Assembly: GCF_963675165.1 (NCBI RefSeq) | Contig: NC_087388.1 | Span: 1,218,800 to 1,282,799 of the forward strand | Source: Halichondria panicea | Taxonomy: Eukaryota; Porifera; Demospongiae; Suberitida; Halichondriidae | Direction of reading: 5' to 3' | DNA length: 64,000 nucleotides | Part shown: positions 45,718 to 57,432 of the stretch, piece after piece | How the letters are laid out: the number at the start of each line of letters is the position of its first letter | Numbering within the stretch: position 1 is the first letter of the stretch | Notes under the pieces: generated by a model | Told to the model about the DNA's origin: nothing | Seen by the model: only the letters and a program-made list of their open reading frames with translations | Database searches by the model: none | Position numbers and translations under genes: made by a program

Positions 45718-46493
45718 TCCAGCTGTAACTGCTCAATGGCTGCAATGCGACAAACACTAACAGCTTCTATAGAGTTCCAGCCACGTTCTCTTGGATTTTG
45801 ATTTGTGGATTTGCAAACTAAAGCTTTGTTCTCCAGTTATGGCTAATTTTGAATGCATGCTGTTGCAATCTCTTCAAAATCTTACGTAGCATCATCTGTT
45901 TGCACAAAGTTTCTATTCGAGTTAGCCTTGCACTAAAGCGCTATATCTCTTTGTTACTTACAAGAGTCTGAAAAGAGCTGTAATGCTGTACTGCTATAGC
46001 CATTGCGAACTTTAACCTATTACAGATACAGGGGCGGACTCAGGAATCTTGATGGGGAAAGCTAATTATTATAATAAAAAAATCATCTGCTTTTCAAGCC
46101 TATTAGCTACTTTGCAACAAATCACGATGTTTTTCCTGCATGACTCATCAATAATAATTGTTCATGCTCAGTTAAACCATAAATTGAAGAGCTAGAGGGA
46201 TTGGAAATGGCTGGTACCCTCGAGTAACATCGAGTAACATCCGCGCTACGCTGCGATTTAATTGAGGCTCACAACAATACCAATATACTGTAAGTAACTG
46301 TGCTCAGTCCGTGCAACTCACTTACATTTCAAGGTATATACCTATTGTAGTCGTCATAACCAGCACGCTTACACGTTACAGTTCCACTAGCTCCAAAACA
46401 GCCTTGGAAATAGATTAATGTCAAACTAAAGGGCTGAGGAGAACCACCCAATAATTATAAAACCATATAAACCAACAATTTGGGCCTGGAACA

Positions 46494-46670
46494 ATGGCTG
46501 TTAAAGCCACCACCCGAACAGAAGGAGTGCCCTGGCTGAGGACAGCGCCCACCCCCCGAGCGGGTCCCTATAAATTATTGAAACCCCTTAACCGAGCTGG
46601 CTGTCCCCCAGCCCGAGCTCGTGGTGTGAAACTAGGGAGGCCAACCCCAAGCAGGCGAAAGGGGGAGGTC
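46494..46670. repeat. GC-rich island (copy 2)
   Basis: Nearly identical to 9108-9290. It stays open in one frame here because an upstream ATG is present, but the frame is not shared with the first copy, so it is not taken as coding. Beyond about 46672 the two copies diverge abruptly. Confidence 0.45.
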
Positions 46671-47643
46671 TCTATCAAGGTAACTGATACTGCACGTGGA
46701 TGGCAACCCTACTGCGCATGTGCAGTCAATTACCTGATGCAACCACACCCAGGAACCTCAGCCCTTCTGCTGCCATTAACCATTGTTTAGTGCACTCCCA
46801 AAACACACTATGTCTCTTTTTACTGGGTGTGGTCAGTCATTAGCAAGTACTACACGTAGCTCGTGGACTAAGCGTGTTATAAAATGCTGAAAGAGATGAT
46901 GTCTTGAAGAAACACAATTTTCTTATTTTTAGAGAATTACCCGGAAACAATTTTGCTTAATAGCCTCGTTCATAGGGCGTAGCGCGGAGAGTTTTCGAGG
47001 CTCCACTGCAGATTCAATGTAAAAGCATGGCGTGCACCACTCCATTTCCAATCTCTCTAACTCTTCAATCTATGGTTATAAACTGGGTGTGGCCATGACA
47101 ATGTAATATAGTGCATGTATGCAGTGGGTTAATAGCTAGCTCTACATTCTATCCTTCAGACTTGTCATCAAGGCCAGGAGGGTGCTTAAGCCTCCAAAGC
47201 TCCCACTGGATCCTTCACTGACAGATACACCCTTTTTCTGCGCATGTGCATTCAAAGATGCGTAACTACAACGGCTGAATTTCGGTAGCCCTACAGAATA
47301 GTAATTTAAATACTTGGAAGGTTATCAAAACATGCACCGTACATTACTCAACTGTTGTTAATAACAGAGTCCACTAGTAATACTATAATTATGCCGGGTG
47401 TATATATACAGGCTTCCGTAAAAATTATTAGATTTCTGATAATAAAATATAATGTGGGCCAGTAGCTATAAGTGATCCTGAGTCCTGAGTTAGTCGTGAA
47501 GCTTGTCACAGACCTGCTTTGGTTATCCCAGACGTTTCTGGTTTTATCCATGCATCCATCCATGCAATCGTCCCCATGAATCACTTTATGCAATCAAGCT
47601 GTATGAAGTTTGTTTACTAATCTAACTTTAGAGGGATATATAG

Positions 47644-48014
47644 CAGTGGCGGATCCAGGAAAAATGAAAGGGGGGTTCCAAACTAACAAGCGCGCAGCGC
47701 GACTTTTTGGGGGTTACGCCCACTTTCGGTCACAGTGACTAGGGAAAATCCCATACTCAGCCAGGGGAAGTCCCATAATAGACTTGCCAGTGTAGAGCTA
47801 GCTAGCTGCCACGAACAGTCAACTAGCTAGCCTAGGCTAACCTGAACACTCTTTTGGCAGTTGATACATCAAAACAACAGGTACAATCATTGAATCAAAT
47901 TACAATAACTACAAAAACTGATTAATAGCTAGCTGGTGTCATTAAGCCTTCTAAAGTTAACTTCAAAAGGGGGGGTCAAGGGACCCTATGCACCCTCCTC
48001 TGGATCCGCCACTG
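47644..48014. mobile_element. MITE with CAGTGGCGGATCCAG ends upstream of gene D
   Basis: The ends CAGTGGCGGATCCAG and CTGGATCCGCCACTG are perfect inverses, flanked by TATAG on both sides (47639-47643, 48015-48019). The spacer before gene B lacks the element at this point (about 10095). It lies about 430 bp before the gene D start codon, right beside the conserved promoter-proximal block. Confidence 0.8.
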
Positions 48015-48036
48015 TATAGTTCAAATAGATATTTGT

Positions 48037-48075
48037 AATCAATTGTCCAAAATCGATTTTCATAGACAATTGATT
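48037..48075. promoter_or_regulatory. Conserved 11-bp inverted repeat upstream of gene D
   Basis: AATCAATTGTC (48037-48047) pairs with GACAATTGATT (48065-48075), the same motif as at 10121-10157 before gene B. The roughly 400 bp from here to the start codon is nearly identical in the two genes. Confidence 0.35.
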
Positions 48076-48442
48076 TCGACAGATCACTCACGTACGTAAT
48101 ATTTAAAAATTTGAAAATTGTTGTCAAAAATCGATTTCATATCTGATGCACACAAGTTACGTTCTCTAAATTGTTGCAAACGGCGTTCCATATACACATT
48201 CTAGTTTCCTTAGTAACAGCAAATCCTCCTCAGGAGAAACAGAAAGCTGTGTCTGTAATGATCAATCCTGATTTTGTTGTCCGATTTTGCAAGATCATGT
48301 TCAGACAGAGCAACTTAGTATAGTTGATACGCCGTTTGCGACAATTCACTAACACAATTCAATCGTATATAATTTTGTAAAAGCTACTCTAGTATAACTC
48401 TTTCATTAATTTTATTAATCAGTGCCGTATATAGTTGTGGAA

Positions 48443-51400
48443 ATGACTGATGACAGCCAGTCATGTAATACTCCCCTGCACACTGCTGCAAGCCGTGGGG
48501 ACTCAGATGAGGTCAGAGAACTGTTGAAAACAAAGCAATATGAAGTCAACGTCAGAAACTCACACAACCAAACATCTCTTCATCTTGCATGTGCTAATGG
48601 TCATCTCGATACGGTTTGGACACTAGCCAATGACTTTGGTGCTGATATAGGAGCTATTGATAATGATGAAAATACACCATTGCTTTTTGCTGCTAAGAAC
48701 AAACATGTGCAAATAATTATAATGTTGCTTCTATTATCAATGAGTAGTAGACACCTCTTCAACGGAGACTACGTGTTTTGTTCGTTTAGCCGTAGTCAGA
48801 TGGATTCTCATCATGTTAAACTCTTTGAGGATGTCCTCTTCGAGTATTACAATGATTCTGAAGCAGTGGAGAAAACTATGCGTCTGATAAGTAAATTCTT
48901 TGTTGATTATATTCAATTCAAGGATTATAAAGATGATGGCTTTATTGCATTGCTTGTAGCTGCATCACTCGGTCTCAAAGACTTGATTAATCGACTAGTT
49001 ACACAGAATAAAGTAGACCTGAATATTAGGGGATTCTGTGGCTTGTCTGTTCTCCACTGTGCCTGTTTTGGAGGACACATCCTGCTCGTGGAGAATCTTA
49101 TTTCAGAACATCTTATGGACCTTTCTGTTAAGGATACACAAGGGAACTCAGTTTTGCATTACGCAACTTTAAAGGGGACTCCCTATGAATGCTATGATGG
49201 TCACATAGAACTGATCGATAAACTGGTTATGAAGTATGGCCTCAATCCCACAGGTAGAAATGATAAAGGAGCTACACCTCTACATATTGCAGCCACATAC
49301 GGACATGTTGAAACAGTGAGACACCTGATTAGCAAGCACAGTGCTGATATTGATTGCACTAACAACTACAACAATACACCATTGATGGGTGCTGCGCTGA
49401 ATGGTCGTGTGCATGTTTTGGATATGCTAATCAAAGAATTCAACAACAGTTGTCATGTCCGAGGTTACAGCGGTCGTACTCTACTTCACCAAGCATGCGA
49501 TGGTGGTCATATAGAACTAATAGACAAATTAGTGGTTGAATATGGCCTCAATCCCGCAGATAAAGATAATGATGGTAACACACCTCTACATATTGCAGCC
49601 GTTAAAGGACATATTGAAACAGTGAGACACCTGATTAGCAAGCACAGTGCTGATATTGATTACACTAACAACTACAACAATACACCATTGATGGGTGCTG
49701 CGCTGAATGGTCGTGTGCATGTTTTGGATATGCTAATCAAAGAATTCAACAGCAGTTGTCAAGTCCGAGATGACAATGGTTATACTCTCCTTCACTATGC
49801 ATGTGATGGTGGTCATATAGAAATGATAGACAAATTAGTGCTTGAATATGGCCTCAATCCCGCAGATAAAGATAATGATGGTAACACACCTCTACATGTT
49901 GCAGCCGTTAAAGGACATGTTGAAACAGTGAGACACCTGATTAGCAAGCACAGTGCTGATATTAATTGCACTAATAATCAGAACAATACACCATTGATGG
50001 GTGCTGCGCTGAATGGTCGTGTGCATGTTTTGGATATGCTAATCAAAGAATTCAACAGCAGTTGTCATGTCCGAGGTTGCTACGGTTATACTCTCCTTCA
50101 CTATGCATGCGATGGTGGTCATATAGAACTGATAGACAAATTAGTGCTTGAATATGGCCTCAATCCCGCAGATAAAAATAATGATGGTAACACACCTCTA
50201 CATGTTGCAGCCATTGCAGGACGTGTTGAAACAGTGAGACACCTGATTAGCAAGCACAGTGCTGATATTGATTGCACTAACAACTACAACAATACACCAT
50301 TGATACTAGCTGTGTTTCATGGTTGTGTGTATGTTTTGGATATGCTAATCAAAGAATTCAACAACAGTTGTCATGTCCGAGGTTACAGCGGTCGTACTCT
50401 ACTTCACCAAGCATGCGATGGTGGTCATATAGAACTAATAGACAAATTAGTGGTTGAATATGGCCTCAATCCCGCAGATAAAGATAATGATGGTAACACA
50501 CCTCTACATATTGCAGCCGTTAAAGGACATATTGAAACAGTGAGACACCTGATTAGCAAGCACAGTGCTGATATTGATTGCACTAACAACTACAACAATA
50601 CACCATTGATGGGTGCTGCGCTGAATGGTCGTGTGCATGTTTTGGATATGCTAATCAAAGAATTCAACAGCAGTTGTCAAGTCCGAGATGACAATGGTTA
50701 TACTCTCCTTCACTATGCATGTGATGGTGGTCATATAGAAATGATAGACAAATTAGTGCTTGAATATGGCCTCAATCCCGCAGATAAAGATAATGATGGT
50801 AACACACCTCTACATATTGCAGCCGTTAAAGGACATGTTGAAACAGTGAGACACCTGATTAGCAAGCACAGTGCTGATATTGATTGCACTAATAATCAGA
50901 ACAATACACCATTGATGGGTGCTGCGCTGTCTGGTCGTGTGCATGTTTTGGATATGCTAATCAAAGAATTCAACAGCAGTTGTCATGTCCGAGGTTGCTA
51001 CGGTTATACTCTCCTTCACTATGCATGCGATGGTGGTCATATAGAACTGATAGACAAATTAGTGCTTGAATATGGCCTCAATCCCGCAGATAAAAATAAT
51101 GATGGTAACACACCTCTACATGTTGCAGCCATTGCAGGACGTGTTGAAACAGTGAGACACCTGATTAGCAAGCACAGTGCTGATATTGATTGCACTAACA
51201 ACTACAACTATACACCATTGATACTAGCTGCGCTGAATGGTGGTGTGCATGTTTTGGATATGCTAATCAAAGAATTCAACAGCAGTTGTCATGTCCGAGG
51301 TTACAATGGTTATACTCTCCTTCACTATGCATGCGATGGTGGTCATATAGAAATGATAGACAAATTAGTGCTTGAATATGGCCTCAATCTCGCAGATAAA

Positions 51401-54400
51401 GGTAATGATGGTAACACACCTCTACATATTGCAACCATGAGAGGACGTGTTGAAACAGTGAGACACCTGATTAGCAAGCACAGTGCTGATATTGATTGCA
51501 CTAATAATCAGAACAATACACCATTGATGCGACCTGCACTGAATGGTTGTGTGCATGTTTTGGATATGCTAATCAAAGAATTCAACAGCAGTTGTCATGT
51601 CCGAGGTTACAATGGTTATACTCTCCTTCACTGTGCATGCAATGGTGGTCATATAGAACTGATAGACAAATTAGTGCTTGAATATGGCCTCAATCTCGCA
51701 GATAAAGGTAATGATGGTAACACACCTCTACATATTGCAACCATGAGAGGACGTGTTGAAACAGTGAGACACCTGATTAGCAAGCACAGTGCTGATATTG
51801 ATTGCACTAACAACTACAACAATACACCATTGATACTAGCTGCGCTGAATGGTGGTGTGCATGTTTTGGATATGCTAATCAAAGAATTCAACAGCAGTTG
51901 TCATGTCCGAGGTTACAATGGTTATACTCTCCTTCACTGTGCATGCGATGGTGGTCATATAGAACTGATAGACAAATTAGTGCTTGAATATGGCCTCAAT
52001 CCCGCAGATAAAGATAATGATGGTAACACACCTCTACATATTGCAGCCGTTAAAGGACATGTTGAAACAGTGAGACACCTGATTAGCAAGCACAGTGCTG
52101 ATATTGATTGCACTAACAACTACAACAATGCACCATTGATGGGTGCTGCGCTGAATGGTCGTGTGCATGTTTTGGATATGCTAATCAAAGAATTCAACAG
52201 CAGTTGTCATGTCCGAGATTACAATGGTTATACTCTCCTTCACTATGCATGCCGTGGTGGTCATATAGAAATGATAGACAAATTAGTGCTTGAATATGGC
52301 CTCAATCCCGCAGATAAAGATAATGATGGTAACACACCTCTACATATTGCAGCCGTTAAAGGACATGTTGAAACAGTGAGACACCTGATTAGCAAGCACA
52401 GTGCTGATATTGATTGCACTAACAACTACAACAATACACCATTGATGGGTGCTGCGCGGAAGGGTCGTGTGCATGTTTTGGATATGCTAATCAAAGAATT
52501 CAACAGCAGTTGTCATGTCCGAGGTTGCTACGGTTATACTCTCCTTCACTATGCATGCGATGGTGGTCATATAGAACTGATAGACAAATTAGTGCTTGAA
52601 TATGGCCTCAATCCCGCAGATAAAAATAATGATGGTAACACACCTCTACATGTTGCAGCCATTGCAGGACGTGTTGAAACAGTGAGACACCTGATTAGCA
52701 AGCACAGTGCTGATATTGATTGCACTAACAACTACAACTATACACCATTGATACTAGCTGCGCTGAATGGTGGTGTACATGTTTTGGATATGCTAATCAA
52801 AGAATTCAACAGCAGTTGTCATGTCCGAGGTTACAATGGTTATACTCTCCTTCACTATGCATGCGATGGTGGTCATATAGAAATGATAGACAAATTAGTG
52901 CTTGAATATGGCCTCAATCCCGCAGATAAAGATAATGATGGTAACACACCTCTACATATTGCAACCTCCATTAAAGGACGTGTTGAAACAGTGAGACACC
53001 TGATTAGCAAGCACAGTGCTGATGTTGATTGCACTAATAATCAGAACAATACACCATTGATACTAGCTGCGCTGAATGGTCGTGTGCATGTTTTGGATAT
53101 GCTAATCAAAGAATTCAACAGCAGTTATCATGTCCGAGGTTACAATGGTTATACTCTCCTTCACTGTGCATGCAATGGTGGTCATATAGAACTGATAGAC
53201 AAATTAGTGCTTGAATATGGCCTCAATCTCGCAGATAAAGGTAATGATGGTAACACACCTCTACATATTGCAACCATGAGAGGACGTGTTGAAACAGTGA
53301 GACACCTGATTAGCAAGCACAGTGCTGATATTGATTGCACTAACAACTACAACTATACACCATTGATACTAGCTGCGCTGAATGGTGGTGTGCATGTTTT
53401 GGATATGCTAATCAAAGAATTCAACAGCAGTTGTCATGTCCGAGGTTACAATGGTTATACTCTCCTTCACTATGCATGCGATGGTGGTCATATAGAAATG
53501 ATAGACAAATTAGTGCTTGAATATGGCCTCAATCCCGCAGATAAAGATAATGATGGTAACACACCTCTACATATTGCAGCCGTTAAAGGACATGTTGATA
53601 CAGTGAGACACCTGATTAGCAAGCACAGTGCTGATATTGATTGCACTAATAATCAGAACAATACACCATTGATGCTAGCTGCACTGGGTGATCGTGTGCA
53701 TGTTTTGGATATGCTAATCAAAGAATTCAATAGCAGTTGTCATGTCCGAGATTACAATGGTTATACTCTCCTTCACTATGCATGCGATGGTGGTCATATA
53801 GAACTGATAGACAAATTAGTGCTTGAATATGGCCTCGATCTCGCAGATAAAGATAATAATGGTAACACACCTCTACATGTTGCAGCCATTAAAGGACATG
53901 TTGAAACAGTAAGACTTTTGATTACTCAACACAAAATTGATATAATCACTAATAATGTTTACTCTACCCCATTGTGTTTAGCAGCTGAAGGTGGTCATGA
54001 GATCGCGATTCATGCCTTTATTAAAGAGTTTAAATGCAACCCACATAACAGAGGCTACAATGGTCAAACTCTGCTTCACTATGCTTGCCAAAATGGTCAC
54101 GTAGAACTATTGAATAAATTGGTAGTCGAGTATAAGGTAGATCCATCAATTAGAGACAACGATGGGAACACACCACTGCATATTTTGTGTCGTACTCCGC
54201 ATACTGAAGAAGAGAAGCTGAGAACAATGCTTTGCAAGTACCAGTACTGGACAGTGTTTCAAGTTAATAATAATGGCAACACTCCTCTTCACACATCAAC
54301 TCTCTACGAACAAGCTCATTGTGCACGCTTACTATTGCAGAAGTACAATGCTCCACTTTTTGTGCGAAACAAAGATGGGAAGACTGCCCTTGATCTAGCT

Positions 54401-56270
54401 AAAACTCAGAGAAGCCATGAAATTGTTAAAATTTTCAAAAATCATAATTCTGAAATACAGTCTATCTACCGGCAGCTAGATAAACTTGCTAAACAAGAGT
54501 TTGGTGGTGAAAAAAACCTCACCAGAATATTTATTGTAGGTCATCCAGGTGCTGGGAAATCCACGCTTGTTGAAACTATCAAAACAGAAGGTTTTATTAG
54601 CTACTTCAGCACATTAACTGTTTCCCCTCACACTCCAGGCATTATTCCAAGTACTTATGACAGTAGTGCTTATGGAAGAATAATAATCTATGATTTTGCT
54701 GGTGATTCCGAGTACTACTCCTCACATGCTGCAATTATGGAGTCAATCAACACATCAAAAGGAAGTAATATATATTTGATAGTTTGTGATTTGAGTAAAG
54801 GCGAAGAAGCTGCTGTCACTAAATACAGCTACTGGCTTTCATTTCTATCGTACAATATTAAGCAATTCTCAAACACGATTATCCTACCAGTGGGAAGCCA
54901 CGCTGATGTAATCAACAAAACGTCAGTTGAACAAGTGTTACGTGTTCTTGACAGCGTATCCCAAAAGTTCTGTAGCAGCTCCAAGATTGATGATTTTCAA
55001 ATTGAACAAAGTGTTTCTCTTGATTGTCGTAAACGAGGGGCTGTAGTAAATTACATAAAGGAACTCACTAAGAAATTCTCCAATTTAGTATCCCTTTCCC
55101 CAGAGACAAGCACACTCTTGGGATTGTTGAAGAAAGACTTTGAACATGTTCCAGCTTGCAAAGTAAGCCTCCTTATCTCTCACATAGAAGAGACTGGAAT
55201 TCCACTGCCACTAAATTCTTCATTGCTATACCTTCTCATAAGAGAGTTACATGATTTGGGTCTGCTAATGGTGATAGAGAGAGAAGGGGACTCCATTGAG
55301 AACCATATAATAATTCTCAAGATATCAACATTCACATCAGATGTACACAAAAAACTCTTTTCAGAGTCTGCTAAAGCTGACCTCACCAAGCATATCGATC
55401 AACTCAAGCTCAGCGTAGGCATTATTCCAGAATCACTACTGGAAAGAGTACTACCAGAGTACATCACAAAAGAAAGTCTACTTAAGTTGCAGTACTGTCA
55501 AGAAATTGAGAATTTGTACGTGGAAGAGGACCACAGTCTTTTTCAACTCACTTCTGGGCCAGTACCAACAGAAAATGCCACTAAAGAGAACTCTCATTTA
55601 TTTTTCCCTGCTTTATGTGATCTCAAGCTCGAGGAAATTCAATGGCCTAAATCCGAAGGTGATAAGATTACTTTGGGATGGTATGCTAAATGTGATTGTA
55701 ACAGCTTTGACTTCTTCCCAACACGATTTCTTCATGTGCTTATCGTTCATCTCTCCCACAACTTTGCATTAAAACAAAGCTTGCCTACAAGCCACCAGAT
55801 CTCTATAGTAACTACAGATTCTTCTGCTGATAATAGTTCTTTGATTGCAAAGGTGTATGCTGCCAATCCTCGCTGTCATGTCTGGTCGACTGGTCTCCAT
55901 TGGCTTATGAAGAACGGAGTGGAAGTATTTGTCGATATGCCTAAAGATGCAGATAGTAAAGATCTGATTGTACTAGCAAGAAGTGACATTGAAGATAAAA
56001 TCGAATGTTTCAACACTCTGCAACTAGTTATTCAGAAGGTAGTCAAAGCCAAAGTTGAATTCTGTGCTAGTATAATGCCTACTGTTTACCTTCTTGATTC
56101 GAGCAATCTCAAGGATGAACTTTTTAGAAATGCACCGAAATATGCTCTAATAGATATTGAAGAAGCACTTGTAGAAGGCACTAAGCGAGTCATGGATAAA
56201 GAAGGACGATGCTTCTCCACTCCTATCAAAGAATGGATCAGCCCAACAAGATGGGCCATATCTTACTGGA
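48443..56270 (+). CDS. Gene D exon 1: ankyrin array, Roc and COR
   Basis: A 7828-nt open exon ends TACTGGA before gtaagt (phase 1), exactly as in gene B. Despite the 4.6 kb of near-identical repeats, no frame is broken, which argues for selection or very recent origin. All G1 and G3 Roc residues expected for nucleotide binding are present. Confidence 0.92.
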
Positions 56271-57174
56271 GTAAGTTTTACACACACATACCCCCATATT
56301 TAATTTATTTTATGGTACTTACAGATTTATTTTTTCCAATGGATACCTTCTTGGTTCATTCTGCTTTGCAAGAAGTAAAGGATGCTCAATGGAAACTGCT
56401 AGGAATGAGTCTTCCCCCAATCCCCTGGAACAAATTAGATGACATTGACAAAAATGAATCATCATTCTCTGGTGACATTGCTAAGAAAGAAGAAGTAATT
56501 CGACTGTGGATGTCTCAAGAACCCACCTGGATAGTGTTGGTAGACGCTCTCAGTCAATCTGCATATGGATGGTCACAGAATTCTAGTCAAATCTCACGAG
56601 AGCATAGTAAGTGTAGTAACTAGCCCTATTTATAAGCTAGCCGGTCGCATGCTATATATAGGCTGGTTACAAGCAAACTCTGATTGATTGAAACAGTGGG
56701 CGAGGATATCACCCCATGCAGTGGGCGCAGGGCCCCAACATAGGAACAATAGAATAAATATACGCATGCGTAAATGATGATCATATAAATAACATAAGAG
56801 TAAATACTGTCCATTACAGTAAGTACCTCACAATTATTGCTAAATAATGCCTATATAATAATTATGTACTGTTTATTCAATCGTGTATTATAGATGTGCC
56901 TCTACAAAGGAACATTCTTGAAAACGATTCATCTCTTCGTCCTGATGAAGAGTTTCTCCAATCATTTGCTGCCATCATTGGCTCTCGTTGGCAGTGTCTT
57001 GCTTTTCCCCTCTCCCTCACTTCTGAAGACATTGTGAGCATCAAGAGAGAGACAAGAGGAGCAGAGCCGACCAGACAAGCACTCGTCATGCTACAGAAGT
57101 GGGCAGCCAGGGAGACGGCAACTTATGGTCAGTTGAGAGAGAGACTCCGTACACTCTCAGTGTTTCATATCTGA
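48443..57174 (+). CDS. Gene D: ankyrin / Roc-COR / Death-like / Death protein (3 exons)
   Basis: The exons are 48443-56270, 56325-56606 and 56894-57174, joined at phase 1; they sum to 8391 nt, or 2796 codons plus stop. Order: irregular ankyrin repeats (1-274), 15 ankyrin super-repeats (about 275-1806), further ankyrin repeats (to about 2010), Roc (GHPGAGKST at 2033, DFAGDSEYYSSH at 2084, G4-like GSHAD), COR (about 2150-2480, with GWYAKC and FFPTRFLHVLIVHL), a Death-like domain (2610-2703) and a canonical Death domain (2704-2796). The ATG at 48443 matches that of gene B; an upstream GTG in frame is not used. No signal peptide or membrane span is evident. By analogy with the C-terminal half of DAPK1, it is likely a cytosolic sensor or adaptor acting through Death-domain contacts. 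It is the best-supported intact gene in the window. Confidence 0.9.
49264..53860 (+). repeat. Ankyrin super-repeat array of gene D, 15 x 306 bp
   Basis: Fifteen copies of the 102-residue, three-ankyrin unit. Sub-types are marked by the loop before YTLLHYAC (GYSG, DDNG, GCYG, GYNG, DYNG). Units 1-3 and 4-6 repeat the same order at 918 bp distance, and units 6-7 reappear as 11-12 at 1530 bp, so blocks of several units were duplicated. Confidence 0.9.
56271..56324 (+). other. 54-nt intron 1 of gene D, open and a multiple of three
   Basis: The donor gtaagt and acceptor cttacag enclose 54 nt with no stop in the gene frame. Splicing is supported by the same junction in pseudogenes A, C1 and C2, whose introns at this site are 63-64 nt. 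If retained it would add 18 residues without a frame change. Confidence 0.7.
56325..56606 (+). CDS. Gene D exon 2: divergent Death-like domain
   Basis: The exon is 282 nt, phase 1-1. It reads NLFFPMDTFLVHSALQEVKD, then QWKLLGMSLPPIPWNKLDDI, then KKEEVIRLWMSQEPTWIVLV and DALSQ. The pattern of Trp-x-x-LG, a helix ending LDDID, then E-V-I-x-LW and TWxxLxxAL is that of a Death-superfamily fold, although no full consensus is met. Gene B has lost or replaced this exon. Confidence 0.7.
56894..57174 (+). CDS. Gene D exon 3: C-terminal Death domain
   Basis: It enters in phase 1 after tattatag and stops at 57172-57174. Canonical Death-domain features are FLQSFAAIIGSRWQCLAFPL, SLTSEDIVSIKRETRGAEPT and ALVMLQKWAARETATYGQL. 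This domain would bind other Death-domain proteins. Confidence 0.88.
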
Positions 57175-57432
57175 GAAAAGTATTATGTAGATAATTATAG
57201 CTGTTTACGATAATGTATCACCTTGTTTGTGTCAATGATTTTTCAGAACTCAACAATTCACAAATAATTACTTCTGCACTTTTATTTTTACACTTTCCAG
57301 TATATATAACTTAAAAAAAAGCACATAATTTTGTTAGCCTTTACTAATTTCTTAATATTGTCAATTCTTATAATGCTTCCCGAAGTAATTTTTGTACTGC
57401 AGCTAGAGCTTCAACTAGTGTTGTACAAAACT

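Larger units (their letters stand above)
40315..48442. other. Repeat-rich spacer upstream of gene D, no gene seen
   Basis: No convincing gene. 40320-42420 matches the other unit spacers, and 42420-48442 matches the spacer before gene B (6430-10522). Extra length comes from insertions at 41701-42090, 42567-43430, about 43965-44820 and 47644-48014. Open frames such as 43948-44358 (minus) and 46494-46790 are built of repeats and are not conserved. Confidence 0.65.

Noticed and set aside
46494..46790. 98-codon open frame over the GC-rich island
   Set aside because: The paralogous sequence at 9108-9290 does not keep the frame, so the open frame is probably a result of composition.
48422..48442. 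In-frame GTG upstream of the ATG of gene D as a possible start
   Set aside because: Gene B and pseudogene C1 both start at the homologous ATG, and GTG starts are not expected in animal nuclear genes.
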